Source: Frateuria_A sp051900535
GTDB taxonomy: Bacteria; Pseudomonadota; Gammaproteobacteria; Xanthomonadales; Rhodanobacteraceae
Reading direction: 5' to 3'
DNA: 64,000 nt
NCBI RefSeq assembly: GCF_051900535.1
Contig: NZ_JBHZGI010000003.1
Span: 248,001 to 312,000, forward strand
The notes below the pieces were generated by a model. The model ran no database searches and was not told the DNA's origin. It saw nothing but the letters and a program-made list of their open reading frames with translations. Position numbers and translations under genes: made by a program. Below, in pieces: positions 44,626 to 53,299 of this stretch. Position 1 is the stretch's first letter, and each line of letters begins with the position of its first letter.

Positions 44626-46509
44626 ATGGACCCGCGCCTGCTCCGCTACTACAACCGCGAACTGCAGCACGTGCGCGAGATGGGCGGCGAGTTCGCGCGC
44701 GAGTACCCGAAGATCGCCGGCCGGCTTGGCCTGGAAGGTTTCGAGTGCGCCGATCCTTATGTAGAGCGCCTGCTCGAGGGCTTCGCGTTCCTCGCCGCGC
44801 GCGTGCAGCTGAAGCTCGACGCCCAGCAGCCGGTGTTCACCCAGCACTTGATGGAGATGGTGTATCCGCACTATCTCGCCCCCGTGCCCTCGATGGCGGT
44901 GGTGGAACTGGCGGCGGACCTCAAGGAAAGCGCCTTGGTCGCTGGTCACGTGGTGCCGCGGCACACCGCCCTGCGCAGCCTGACCGGTCGCGATGACCGC
45001 ACCGCATGCGAGTACCGCACGGCGCACGACGTATCGCTGTGGCCGCTCAAGCTCACCGAGGCGAAGTATTTCGATACGCCGGCGGCCGTCGCCGCCGCGG
45101 GCGTGTCCGTCCCCGCGGACCGCGCCGTGCGGGCCGGCCTGCGCCTGAAGTTCGCGGTCACCGCCGGAGCGCAGGCCAACCTGCTGGCCATGGATGAGCT
45201 CCCGGTATTCCTGGCCGGTGCCGACGAACTGCCCAAGAGGCTGTACGAGCAGTTGCTGGGCAACGTCTCGGCCGTGGTGGTGCGCGCCAAGGGCGAGGGC
45301 GGTATCTCCAGCACCTGGCTCGAACCGGGCAGCATCAAGCCCAAGGGCTTCGACGACGCCGAGGCGATGATTCCCTACAGCGGCCGTTCCTTCAGCGGCT
45401 ACCGGCTGCTGCAGGAGTACTTCGCCTGTCCGGAGCGCTTCCTGTTCGCCGTGTTCACCGGCCTGCGCCAGGCGCTTGCCCGGGCGCACGGGAGCGACTT
45501 CGAGATCGTGGTGCTGTTCGATCGCAGCGTCAGCCGCCTGCACAACGCGGTGGACGCGGGCAACTTCCGGTTGTTCTGCACGCCGGCGGTGAACCTGTTT
45601 CCGCGCCGCGCCGATCGCATCCACCTGCAACAGGGCCGCACCGAATATCACGTGCTGGCCGACCGCACACGGCCGATGGACTTCGAGATCCATTCGATCG
45701 GCAATGTCGAGGGGTTCGGCGACAGCCAGGAGCCGGAGCAGCGCTTCCAGCCGTTCTACGGCTGCGACGAGCGCACCTGGCAGGCCGGCCATGGCGCGTT
45801 CTACACGGTGCGGCGCGAGCCGCGCCAGCTGTCGTCGCGGCAAAAACTGCAGGGTGCACGCTCCAGCTACGTCGGCAGCGAGCTGTTCATCGCGCTGGTC
45901 GACGGCAGCGAGGCGCCGTATTCCAGCCGCCTGCGCCAGGTCGGCATGCAGCTGATGTGCACCAACCGGGACCTCCCGCTGCAGATGCCGGTGGGCAAGT
46001 CGCATACCGACTTCACGCTGGACATCGGTGCGCCGGTCGAATCGGTGCGTTGTGTCGCTGGACCGACCAAGCCGCGTGCCCCGGTCGCTGGCGGCGAGAC
46101 CGCCTGGCGGCTGCTCAGCCATCTGCAGCTGAACTACGTCTCGCTGCTGGGCGAAGGCAACGCTGATGGCGCCGCCGCGCTGCGCGAGCTGCTCACGCTC
46201 TACTGCGACGAGTTCGACTCGGCCGCGCGCCGGCAGATCGACGGCATCAAGGCGGTGGGCTCGCAACCGATCGTGCGGCGCATCCCGGTACCCGGTCCGA
46301 TCAGCTTCGGTCGCGGCCTGGAAATCACCCTGACCTGCGACGAGGGCGCCTTCGAAGGTACCGGCGCCTTCCTGCTCGGCGCGGTCATGCAGCATTTCTT
46401 CGCACGCTACGTCTCGATCAACTCCTTCACCGAGACGGTGCTGCGCACCCTGGAACGCAACGAGGTCGCCCGATGGCCGGCACGCCTGGGCTCGCGCCAG
46501 ACGCTGTAG
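44626..46509 (+). CDS. tssF: T6SS baseplate subunit TssF
   Basis: A 627-residue baseplate protein (VasA/ImpG). It starts MDPRLLRYYNRELQHVREMG, followed by GEFAREYPKIAGRLGLEG and FLAARVQLKLDAQQPVF, both strong family markers. The C-terminal part includes FGRGLEITLTCDEGAF and HFFARYVSINSFTETVL. It follows tssE by four bases and overlaps tssG by 37 bases. Confidence 0.95.
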   Translation: MDPRLLRYYNRELQHVREMGGEFAREYPKIAGRLGLEGFECADPYVERLLEGFAFLAARVQLKLDAQQPVFTQHLMEMVYPHYLAPVPSMAVVELAADLKESALVAGHVVPRHTALRSLTGRDDRTACEYRTAHDVSLWPLKLTEAKYFDTPAAVAAAGVSVPADRAVRAGLRLKFAVTAGAQANLLAMDELPVFLAGADELPKRLYEQLLGNVSAVVVRAKGEGGISSTWLEPGSIKPKGFDDAEAMIPYSGRSFSGYRLLQEYFACPERFLFAVFTGLRQALARAHGSDFEIVVLFDRSVSRLHNAVDAGNFRLFCTPAVNLFPRRADRIHLQQGRTEYHVLADRTRPMDFEIHSIGNVEGFGDSQEPEQRFQPFYGCDERTWQAGHGAFYTVRREPRQLSSRQKLQGARSSYVGSELFIALVDGSEAPYSSRLRQVGMQLMCTNRDLPLQMPVGKSHTDFTLDIGAPVESVRCVAGPTKPRAPVAGGETAWRLLSHLQLNYVSLLGEGNADGAAALRELLTLYCDEFDSAARRQIDGIKAVGSQPIVRRIPVPGPISFGRGLEITLTCDEGAFEGTGAFLLGAVMQHFFARYVSINSFTETVLRTLERNEVARWPARLGSRQTL

Positions 46510-47495
46510 CGCTCGAGCGTGCGCTCGAGGAGCGGCCGGGCCACTTCGATTTCTTCGAGGCGATCCGGCAGCTTGAGTGCGCGCATCCGACGCGGCCGCG
46601 GCTGGGCGAGTCGACCAAGCCCTCGGAAGATTTCGTGCGACTGTGCCAGACGCCATCGCTGGCCTTCGCGCCGAATACCATCGGCGACTACAGGTCCGCT
46701 GCGGAAGGGCGTCCGGCGCGCATGCGTGCCCTGTTCTTCGGCCTGTTCGGGCCCAATGCACCGCTTCCGCTGCACCTGACCGAGTACGCGATCGACCGCG
46801 AGCGCAACGCGCGCGACACCACGCTGGTCGCGTTCGCCGACGTCTTCCACCATCGCATGGCGAGCCTTTTCTACCGCGCTTGGGCCAACTCCCAGCCAAC
46901 CGTGCAGGCGGACCGCCCGGCGCAGGACCGCTTCCGCCTCTACACCGGCGCGCTGGTCGGGCTGGCCACGCCGGGGCTGGAGGGCCGCGATGCCCTGCCG
47001 GACGACTTCAAGCGCTTCTTCGCCGGACACATGCTGGCGCAGACGCGCAACGCCGAAGGGCTGCGTAGCCTCCTGCAGCAATTCTTCGCCGTCCCGGTGC
47101 GGATAGTCGAGTTCGTCGCCGAATGGATGCCCCTTCCGCGCGAGGCGTACCTGCGGCTGGGCCGCTCGACCGAAGTGGCCTGCCTGGGCCGCACCGCGGT
47201 CATAGGCGGCAACGTATGGGGGGCGCAGCAGCGCTTCCGCCTTCGCCTGGGTCCGCTCGAGCGCAGCCAGTTCGAGCATTTCCTCCCTGGCGGGGCCGCG
47301 CTGGCGCAACTGGTCGCGGCCGTGCGCAGCTACATCGGCGACGAGAAGGCCTGGGACGTGCAGCTTGTGCTCGCACACGCCCAGGTGCCAGCGACGCGGC
47401 TGGGCCAGGGCGGCCGGCTGGGGCTGACCACCTGGCTGGGCCAGCGCGCCACACGCACGGATGCCGACGACGTCGTACTTAAACCGGTGGGCTGA
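46473..47495 (+). CDS. tssG: T6SS baseplate subunit TssG
   Basis: A 340-residue baseplate protein (VasB/ImpH). Family segments are HFDFFEAIRQLECAHP, FFGLFGPNAPLPLHLTEYA, FHHRMASLFYRAW and GAALAQLVAAVRSYIGDE. It starts inside the end of tssF (37-bp overlap), which suggests coupled translation of the two wedge partners. Length is normal (330-340). Confidence 0.95.
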   Translation: MAGTPGLAPDAVALERALEERPGHFDFFEAIRQLECAHPTRPRLGESTKPSEDFVRLCQTPSLAFAPNTIGDYRSAAEGRPARMRALFFGLFGPNAPLPLHLTEYAIDRERNARDTTLVAFADVFHHRMASLFYRAWANSQPTVQADRPAQDRFRLYTGALVGLATPGLEGRDALPDDFKRFFAGHMLAQTRNAEGLRSLLQQFFAVPVRIVEFVAEWMPLPREAYLRLGRSTEVACLGRTAVIGGNVWGAQQRFRLRLGPLERSQFEHFLPGGAALAQLVAAVRSYIGDEKAWDVQLVLAHAQVPATRLGQGGRLGLTTWLGQRATRTDADDVVLKPVG

Positions 47496-47564
47496 CACCC
47501 GCCATACCGAACACCAGACCGGTCCGCCACGCGGGCCGCAGCAAACGCGAAGGGAAGAGACATC

Positions 47565-50297
47565 ATGGCCGAGATCAGTCGCAGCGCCCTGTTCGGGAAA
47601 CTCAACAAGCTCGCCTACCGGGGCATCGAAAGCGCCACCGTGTTCTGCAAGCTGCGCGGCAATCCCTACGTGGAGCTGGTGCACTGGGTCCACCAGATCC
47701 TGCAACTGCAGGATTCGGACCTGCACCGCATCGTCAAGCAGTTCAACATCAACCCGTCGAACCTGGCGCGCGACGTCACCGACGCGCTGGACAAGCTGCC
47801 GCGCGGCTCGACCACCATCACCGACCTGTCCTCCAACGTCGAGGAAGCGGTCGAGCGCGGCTGGGTGTTCGCCACGCTGATGTTCGGCGAAGCGCAGGTG
47901 CGCACCGGCTACCTCATGGTCGGCGTCGTGCGTACGCGACACTTGCGCAACGCGCTGGTCGCCATTTCGCCCGAGTTCGACAAGATCAAGCCCGAGACCC
48001 TGGTGGAGAAGTTCGCCGAGGTCGTTGCCGGCTCGCCCGAGGACGGCCAGAGCGCGAGCGACGGCTTCCAGATGGGCGGCGCGGTGCCGGGCGAGGCCAG
48101 TGGCGCGATGGGCCCGGCGCAGATGGGCAAGCAGGAGGCGCTCAAGCAGTTCACTGTCGACCTCACCGAGCAGGCCCGCAGTGGCAAGATCGATCCGATC
48201 GTCGGCCGCGACGAGGAAATCCGTCAGGTCGTCGACATCCTGATGCGCCGCCGCCAGAACAACCCGATGCTGGTCGGCGAGGCGGGCGTGGGCAAGACCG
48301 CGGTGGTCGAAGGCTTTGCCCTGCGCATCGCCCAGGGCGACGTGCCGCCGCAACTGAAGGACGTCGAGCTGCGCACGCTGGACGTGGGTCTGCTGCAGGC
48401 CGGCGCCAGCATGAAAGGTGAGTTCGAGAACCGCCTGCGCCAGGTGATCGAGGAAGTGCAGTCGAGCCCGAAGCCGATCATCCTGTTTATCGACGAGGCC
48501 CACACCCTGGTCGGCGCCGGCGGCGCGGCCGGCACCGGCGACGCGGCCAACCTGCTCAAGCCGGCGCTGGCGCGCGGCAACCTGCGCACGGTCGGCGCCA
48601 CCACCTGGGCCGAGTACAAGAAGCACATCGAAAAGGATCCCGCGCTGACCCGCCGTTTCCAGACCGTGCAGGTCGACGAGCCGAGCGAGGAGAAAGGCAT
48701 CCTGATGATGCGCGGCGTCGCCAGCGTGATGGAAAAGCATCACCGCGTGCAGATCCTGGACGAGGCGCTGGAGGCGGCGGTCAAGCTCTCGCACCGCTAC
48801 ATCCCCGCGCGCCAGCTGCCGGACAAGGCGGTGAGCCTGCTCGATACCGCCTGCGCGCGCGTGGCGATCAGCCAGCACGCCGTCCCGCCGGAAGTGGACG
48901 ATACCCGCAAGCGTATCCAGGCCCTGGAAACCGAACTCGCCATCATCGCCCGCGAGAAGACCGTGGGCGTGGACGTGGCCGAGCGCGAAGCGTCGGCCGG
49001 CGAGAAGCTCGCCGTCGCCAAGGCGCGGCTCGAAACGCTCGAGATCAACTGGCAGGTCGAGAAGGGTCTGGTCGAGAGAATCCTTGCCATCCGCGCCCGC
49101 CTGCGCGGTGACGCGGCGCCGGTCGAGGGCACGGGCAGCGCGCTGGAGCGCGCGGCCAACGCCGAGGCTGGCGAGGTTGCCGTGGCAAGCATCGCGCTGA
49201 CCGACGCCGAGCGCGCCACCGCGCTGGAGGAACTGAAGAGCCTGCAGGCGCAACTGGCCGAGCTGCAGGGCGAGAGCCCGCTGATCCTGCCCACCGTCGA
49301 CTACGTGGCGGTCGGCTCGGTGGTGTCGGACTGGACCGGCATCCCGGTCGGCCGCATGGTCAAGAGCGAGCTCGAGACCGTCATGAACCTGGCCAGCCTG
49401 ATGGGCAAGCGCGTGATCGGCCAGGACCACGCGATGGAGATGATCGCCAAGCGCATCCAGACGTCGCGCGCGGGCCTGGACAACCCGAACAAGCCGATCG
49501 GCGTGTTCATGCTGGCCGGCACCTCGGGCGTGGGCAAGACCGAAACCGCGCTGGCGCTGGCCGAGGCGCTCTACGGCGGCGAGCAGAACATCATCACCAT
49601 CAACATGAGCGAGTTCCAGGAAGCGCACACCGTTTCCACGCTCAAGGGTGCGCCCCCCGGTTACGTGGGCTACGGCGAAGGTGGCGTGCTGACCGAGGCG
49701 GTGCGGCGCAAGCCGTACTCCGTGGTGCTGCTGGACGAGGTCGAGAAGGCCCATCCGGACGTCCACGAGATCTTCTTCCAGGTGTTCGACAAGGGTGTCA
49801 TGGAGGACGGCGAAGGCCGACAGATCGATTTCAAGAACACGCTGATCCTGCTCACCACCAATGCAGGCACCGACCTGATCGCCGGACTGTGCCAGGACCC
49901 GGACCTGATGCCCGAACCCGAAGGCATCGCCAAGGCACTGCGCGAGCCGTTGCTGAAGGTATTCCCGCCGGCGCTGCTTGGTCGTCTGGTGACGATCCCG
50001 TACTACCCGCTGAGCCCGGAGATGCTGGGCAAGATCGTCGAGCTCCAATTGGGCCGCATCAAGAAGCGCATCGAAGCGCGCTACAGGATTCCGTTCGAGT
50101 ACGGCGAAGACGTGGTCAGGCTCGTGGTCAGCCGCTGCACCGAGAGCGAATCGGGTGGCCGCATGATCGACGCAATCCTGACCAACACGATGCTTCCGGA
50201 TATCAGTCGCGAATTCCTCAACCGCATGATCGAGGGCAAGCCCATCGAGCAGGCGCGCGTGGGCGTACAGGACGGCAACTTCTCCTACACCTTCTAG
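47565..50297 (+). CDS. clpV: T6SS AAA+ ATPase TssH (ClpV)
   Basis: A 910-residue ClpV-type unfoldase that disassembles contracted TssBC sheaths. The N-domain is at residues 1-165. The first AAA module has Walker A GEAGVGKTA (238-246), followed by the middle coiled-coil domain (about 430-560) and the second AAA module with GTSGVGKTE (near 650-660). It starts MAEISRSALFGKLN, the ClpV rather than ClpB N-terminus, and the residues before the first AAA module form a Gly/Met-rich linker. The ribosome site GAAGGGAAGAGA precedes the ATG. Confidence 0.95.
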   Translation: MAEISRSALFGKLNKLAYRGIESATVFCKLRGNPYVELVHWVHQILQLQDSDLHRIVKQFNINPSNLARDVTDALDKLPRGSTTITDLSSNVEEAVERGWVFATLMFGEAQVRTGYLMVGVVRTRHLRNALVAISPEFDKIKPETLVEKFAEVVAGSPEDGQSASDGFQMGGAVPGEASGAMGPAQMGKQEALKQFTVDLTEQARSGKIDPIVGRDEEIRQVVDILMRRRQNNPMLVGEAGVGKTAVVEGFALRIAQGDVPPQLKDVELRTLDVGLLQAGASMKGEFENRLRQVIEEVQSSPKPIILFIDEAHTLVGAGGAAGTGDAANLLKPALARGNLRTVGATTWAEYKKHIEKDPALTRRFQTVQVDEPSEEKGILMMRGVASVMEKHHRVQILDEALEAAVKLSHRYIPARQLPDKAVSLLDTACARVAISQHAVPPEVDDTRKRIQALETELAIIAREKTVGVDVAEREASAGEKLAVAKARLETLEINWQVEKGLVERILAIRARLRGDAAPVEGTGSALERAANAEAGEVAVASIALTDAERATALEELKSLQAQLAELQGESPLILPTVDYVAVGSVVSDWTGIPVGRMVKSELETVMNLASLMGKRVIGQDHAMEMIAKRIQTSRAGLDNPNKPIGVFMLAGTSGVGKTETALALAEALYGGEQNIITINMSEFQEAHTVSTLKGAPPGYVGYGEGGVLTEAVRRKPYSVVLLDEVEKAHPDVHEIFFQVFDKGVMEDGEGRQIDFKNTLILLTTNAGTDLIAGLCQDPDLMPEPEGIAKALREPLLKVFPPALLGRLVTIPYYPLSPEMLGKIVELQLGRIKKRIEARYRIPFEYGEDVVRLVVSRCTESESGGRMIDAILTNTMLPDISREFLNRMIEGKPIEQARVGVQDGNFSYTF

Positions 50298-50397
50298 GCA
50301 GCCACGCGGCGATCCATGGATCGTCGCTGCAGCCAGGTCTTTCGGCGGCCGGGTGACGAACTCCGGCCCATAAGCAACAACCATCGGCGAAACGGAC

Positions 50398-51504
50398 ATG
50401 GTCGACTGGAACAAAAAGTTCATTACCGAATACCGCGCCGCGCGGACCGCGATCGGCAAAAGCGCCAGTTTCGAGCGGAGCTGGCAGCCCTTGGTGGTCA
50501 AGCTTGGAAAATTGATGGGTGCGGACGGCTTCGAGGCCAGCGAAGAGCCGGCGTTGAACGATCTGCGAAGCAGCCTCACCAAAGGCGCCAGCCAGACCCG
50601 GATCGCCGAGGAGAAGGGCATGCTCCAGGCGGCCGCGGGATGGAACGACAGCGATGCCGGCCTGATCGACCAGGAAACCCGGCGCCGTGCTGCCAGCCTG
50701 AAGTTCCTCCGCCACGTCTACCTCCAGAACAAGGCAGGCAACCGGCGGGTATGGGTGTTCTCGCTGCCGACCAATTTCACCGACTGGCCCAGTGCGTATC
50801 TCGACACGCATGCGCCCACTGTGGGGCACGCCAAACGGTGCCTGGCGGGTCAGGACGAACATTTCACTGACCAGCAACGCCGTTACCTGGGCAATTCGAC
50901 CCAGCAGGCACTCGCCTGGTGCCAGAAGGCCGGCATCGTCCTCGCCAGTGCCGCCTCTTCCAGCGGATCGGCGGCGAAACACGCCGAGTCGCGCGCGATG
51001 GTGAAGCGATGGTTTGCCGAACCGGGCTTGGCCGACGCGGCCCTCGACAACCATATCGCGAACCTGGCAAGCGGATTCAAGAAAATCATCGGCATGTTGA
51101 ACAAGGGGCGCTTCGTGGTCACCGACTGGGTACCCTTCCGCGGTACCAGCGATGCCGATGAGGCGGATTTCCTGGCCTCCGAAGCGTTCACTTTCCGCAA
51201 CGGCACCGAAGGCATGGACGTGGTCTACATCGAGAGCAATTTCTTCACCGACGACCCCGGTGGGGTTGTGCACGGGCAAGCCAACTGGACGCGAATCATC
51301 GTGCACGAGCTGTCCCATCTGGTTTGCGGCACGCTGGACGTCAAGAATGGCCAGGACCGGTATGCCTGGTACGGCATCGGGCCCCATGCCGGTTATCCCG
51401 CGTCCGACTGCGTGCGCAATGCGGATAACTGGGCCTTTTTCGCAGCCGATTGCGGCAACGCGCTGTCCGATGCGGAACGCAACCACGCGCTGAAGATCAT
51501 ATGA
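50398..51504 (+). CDS. Candidate T6SS effector: M35-type (aspzincin) metallopeptidase
   Basis: A 368-residue protein with no signal peptide. The C-terminal domain carries HELSH (303-307), followed by GTLD (311-314) and NADNWAFF (341-348), the HExxH...GTxD...NADN arrangement of M35/lysine-specific metallo-endopeptidases. His303, His307 and Asp314 would bind zinc and Glu304 would be the catalytic base. The first 230 residues are helical and unassigned, perhaps for loading or autoinhibition. Absence of export signals, position directly after clpV, and a lipoprotein gene overlapping its stop (ATGA) point to a T6SS toxin with periplasmic immunity. Target unknown. It could instead be a housekeeping protease, which the context makes less likely. 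Confidence 0.7.
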   Translation: MVDWNKKFITEYRAARTAIGKSASFERSWQPLVVKLGKLMGADGFEASEEPALNDLRSSLTKGASQTRIAEEKGMLQAAAGWNDSDAGLIDQETRRRAASLKFLRHVYLQNKAGNRRVWVFSLPTNFTDWPSAYLDTHAPTVGHAKRCLAGQDEHFTDQQRRYLGNSTQQALAWCQKAGIVLASAASSSGSAAKHAESRAMVKRWFAEPGLADAALDNHIANLASGFKKIIGMLNKGRFVVTDWVPFRGTSDADEADFLASEAFTFRNGTEGMDVVYIESNFFTDDPGGVVHGQANWTRIIVHELSHLVCGTLDVKNGQDRYAWYGIGPHAGYPASDCVRNADNWAFFAADCGNALSDAERNHALKII

Positions 51505-52025
51505 GCGCGTGCACGCCGCGCAGCCAGCCGATCCGCGCAGTTGTCCTCCTGGCGTGTGCGTGGGGACTCTTGCTGGCCGTTTCGGCGTGCGCGTCCGACC
51601 AAGCACACATGCCGCCAGACTCACCGTCCACTACCAAGGCTCAGACCATGAACGACGACATGCCACGCCCCAGCCGCCCGTCCCCTCCTGCCGTGGCGCC
51701 TGTCGTCCACGACGGCGTTCGTTACGAGCAGGACATGCAGAGCTACCGCCATGGCGGCACCCAGTCCGGTGGTTATCTGGTCGCTATCGACCAGTCGACC
51801 GGGGAACGCCTATGGATGCTCAAGGTGTACGAGGTGCCCAGCCAGGATGCCGCGGGCGTGAGCACGCCCGGACGCTACTTCAAAAGCATGCAACTGCTGC
51901 CGGACGGTGAGCGGATCGAGATCCAGAGCGAAGTCGGCGGCAAATACGTAGTGGATTTGCGAGAGCGCACCTCGACGTGGATGAGCGGCCCGGATTCGGT
52001 CCACAAACCGCGCGACGGCCAGTGA
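51501..52025 (+). CDS. Lipoprotein, candidate immunity protein for the M35 peptidase
   Basis: A 174-residue protein with a signal peptide ending in the lipobox Val27-Ser-Ala-Cys30. It is predicted to sit on the periplasmic face of the outer or inner membrane. The mature part contains VVHDGVRYEQDM, then GGYLVAIDQSTGERLWMLKVY, a segment with a beta-propeller-blade flavour (PQQ-like), but only one such unit. Its ATG overlaps the stop of the peptidase gene. The next gene is a paralogue, fitting tandem immunity duplication. Immunity function is inferred from order and location only. Confidence 0.6.
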   Translation: MSACTPRSQPIRAVVLLACAWGLLLAVSACASDQAHMPPDSPSTTKAQTMNDDMPRPSRPSPPAVAPVVHDGVRYEQDMQSYRHGGTQSGGYLVAIDQSTGERLWMLKVYEVPSQDAAGVSTPGRYFKSMQLLPDGERIEIQSEVGGKYVVDLRERTSTWMSGPDSVHKPRDGQ

Positions 52026-52366
52026 ATTTCCCGCCAGGTCAACTTCCGGTCGCGGCACCCAGTCGAGGCCGTCCACCGGAGCTGTCGCCGGTCGTCCACG
52101 GTGGCGTCCGCTATGAGCAGTTGAAGAACCCCGTGGCCGAGGGCCTTCCGCCGGGAGGCTACGTGGAGGCTACCGACATCGGGTCTGGCAAGCGGCTGTG
52201 GGTCAAGCGCCTGTACGCATCATCCGTCGATACGCGCATCGAAACGGATGTGCAAAGGACGTTTTTCAAAAACATGAGCATCGATGCCGTGCGCGGCCTG
52301 CTCGTGGTGGAGGACGAGAGGGGGCGCATCCATCGTGTCGGCCTTGCCGACCCCAGGGTGTGCTGA
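52022..52366 (+). CDS. Paralogue of the preceding lipoprotein, without signal peptide
   Basis: A 114-residue ORF starting at a GTG that overlaps the previous stop (GTGA). PVVHGGVRYEQ aligns with PVVHDGVRYEQ of the upstream lipoprotein, and GGYVEATDIGSGKRLWVKRLY aligns with its GGYLVAIDQSTGERLWMLKVY, so the two are duplicates. It has no signal peptide or lipobox; the frame is open 15 codons further upstream without adding one. It may act in the cytoplasm, be produced from a lost signal sequence, or be a decaying copy. Confidence 0.5.
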   Translation: MNFPPGQLPVAAPSRGRPPELSPVVHGGVRYEQLKNPVAEGLPPGGYVEATDIGSGKRLWVKRLYASSVDTRIETDVQRTFFKNMSIDAVRGLLVVEDERGRIHRVGLADPRVC

Positions 52367-52426
52367 CGTTAGGGAGCCGCTGCCGGCGCGACGCTTGCCG
52401 CCAGTGTCCGATCAAGGGAGGGTGAC

Positions 52427-52858
52427 ATGCCAAAAGAAGGCGAGATCGTCAGCGCGGTAAGCATTCCGCGCGAGGGTGGCGGCGGATGGACCGAAAAGGG
52501 ATCGGCAAGCTGCTTCAAGATCATCTCAGGCAGTGCGAAGACGACGATCAGCGCAGCGGCCAAGCACGGTTGCACGGATCACGCGGAGATGAGGGCGTTG
52601 TCCTGTGTCACCGCTACCCAATTGGGAAACGTGAAACTGGATCAGAACGCCTTTCCCTGTGAGAAATGCCACGCGGCTCTGCTGGAACTGTCTGCAAGCT
52701 GCACGATAAGCATCGCGGTGACGGCCAACAAGGGGGAATACAACCGCTGCCACCGGATAAGCGGCCTGACCGTCGAAGAGGTGCCCGTGACCATCCTGTA
52801 TCAGGCCGGTCACGCTTCCTACAACGGGACGCGCGACGACCACAGGATTCATGCGTAA
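52427..52858 (+). CDS. Candidate nucleic-acid deaminase-fold toxin (143 residues)
   Basis: A 143-residue protein. It carries the zinc-deaminase signature His52-Ala-Glu54 (TDHAEMRALS) and, 25 residues later, Pro-Cys78-x2-Cys81 (NAFPCEKCHAALLEL), the HAE...PCxxC pattern of cytidine/adenosine deaminases and of deaminase toxins such as DddA. Predicted strands before the motif (VSAVSIPREG, CFKIISG) and after it (ISIAVTAN) suit the fold. A strong ribosome site (AAGGGAGGGTGAC) precedes the ATG. There is no signal peptide. GC content looks lower than in the flanking structural genes. Its position in the effector block suggests a T6SS DNA- or RNA-modifying effector; the substrate is unknown. Confidence 0.62.
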   Translation: MPKEGEIVSAVSIPREGGGGWTEKGSASCFKIISGSAKTTISAAAKHGCTDHAEMRALSCVTATQLGNVKLDQNAFPCEKCHAALLELSASCTISIAVTANKGEYNRCHRISGLTVEEVPVTILYQAGHASYNGTRDDHRIHA

Positions 52859-53299
52859 GCCGCATGCGGCCTGAGTTTTTTCCATTGGGCGGTTGCGCAC
52901 GCGTTCCTCGCGGTATCCCGGAGACGACATGAGCGTTCCATCCGAAGTGTTCGAAGGGCCATTTACGCGTCACAGCCGGCCTGCTGGTGCTGGCATGCAC
53001 TGATGGGCCAGTTGGGCATCGTCCGTGGCAATGATGCGCTGGGCAAGAAGCCGCTGAGCGGATGGCGTCATCCACTGGGCGGGCGCACCGTTCCCAACAG
53101 CGCGTTGCCCACGCAGTCCTCGTCGATCAATGCGACATGGCTCAATGGCTCGATCAACTACTGAGAGCGAAAACACGATAGCTGCTCAAGGCGTCCGAAC
53201 AACGATTGGACGGAAGCCTCATGGCGCTAGCCCGCGCGGCCTTGGGATCGCGATGCCGTGCAGGATGGGACAGACAAACATCAATTCGGGGGAAACGGT
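52859..53299. other. Gap of 441 bp after the deaminase gene with two tiny overlapping ORFs
   Basis: No recognised gene. The palindrome GCCGCATGCGGC followed by CTGAGTTTTTT (52860-52881) may be a weak terminator. A 24-codon ORF starts at 52929 with the ribosome site CCCGGAGACGAC. Its stop overlaps the ATG (53003) of a 53-codon ORF ending at 53164, MGQLGIVRGNDALGKKP and onward. Neither resembles a known family. They could be remnants of an immunity gene for the deaminase. Confidence 0.35.
53003..53164 (+). CDS. Small ORF of unknown function (53 residues)
   Basis: Starts at an ATG that overlaps the stop of an upstream 24-codon ORF with a good ribosome site. The product is polar, with several Gly, Ser and Asn residues, ends NATWLNGSINY, and has no hydrophobic stretch. 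It is not recognised. It may be translated by coupling or be a fragment of a decayed gene. Confidence 0.25.
   Translation: MGQLGIVRGNDALGKKPLSGWRHPLGGRTVPNSALPTQSSSINATWLNGSINY

Noticed and set aside
46407..50621. A 1404-codon open frame on the minus strand
   Set aside because: It lies antisense to tssG and clpV, which have unmistakable family motifs. The translation is the His/Arg/Gln/Val-rich pattern typical of frames opposite GC-rich genes.
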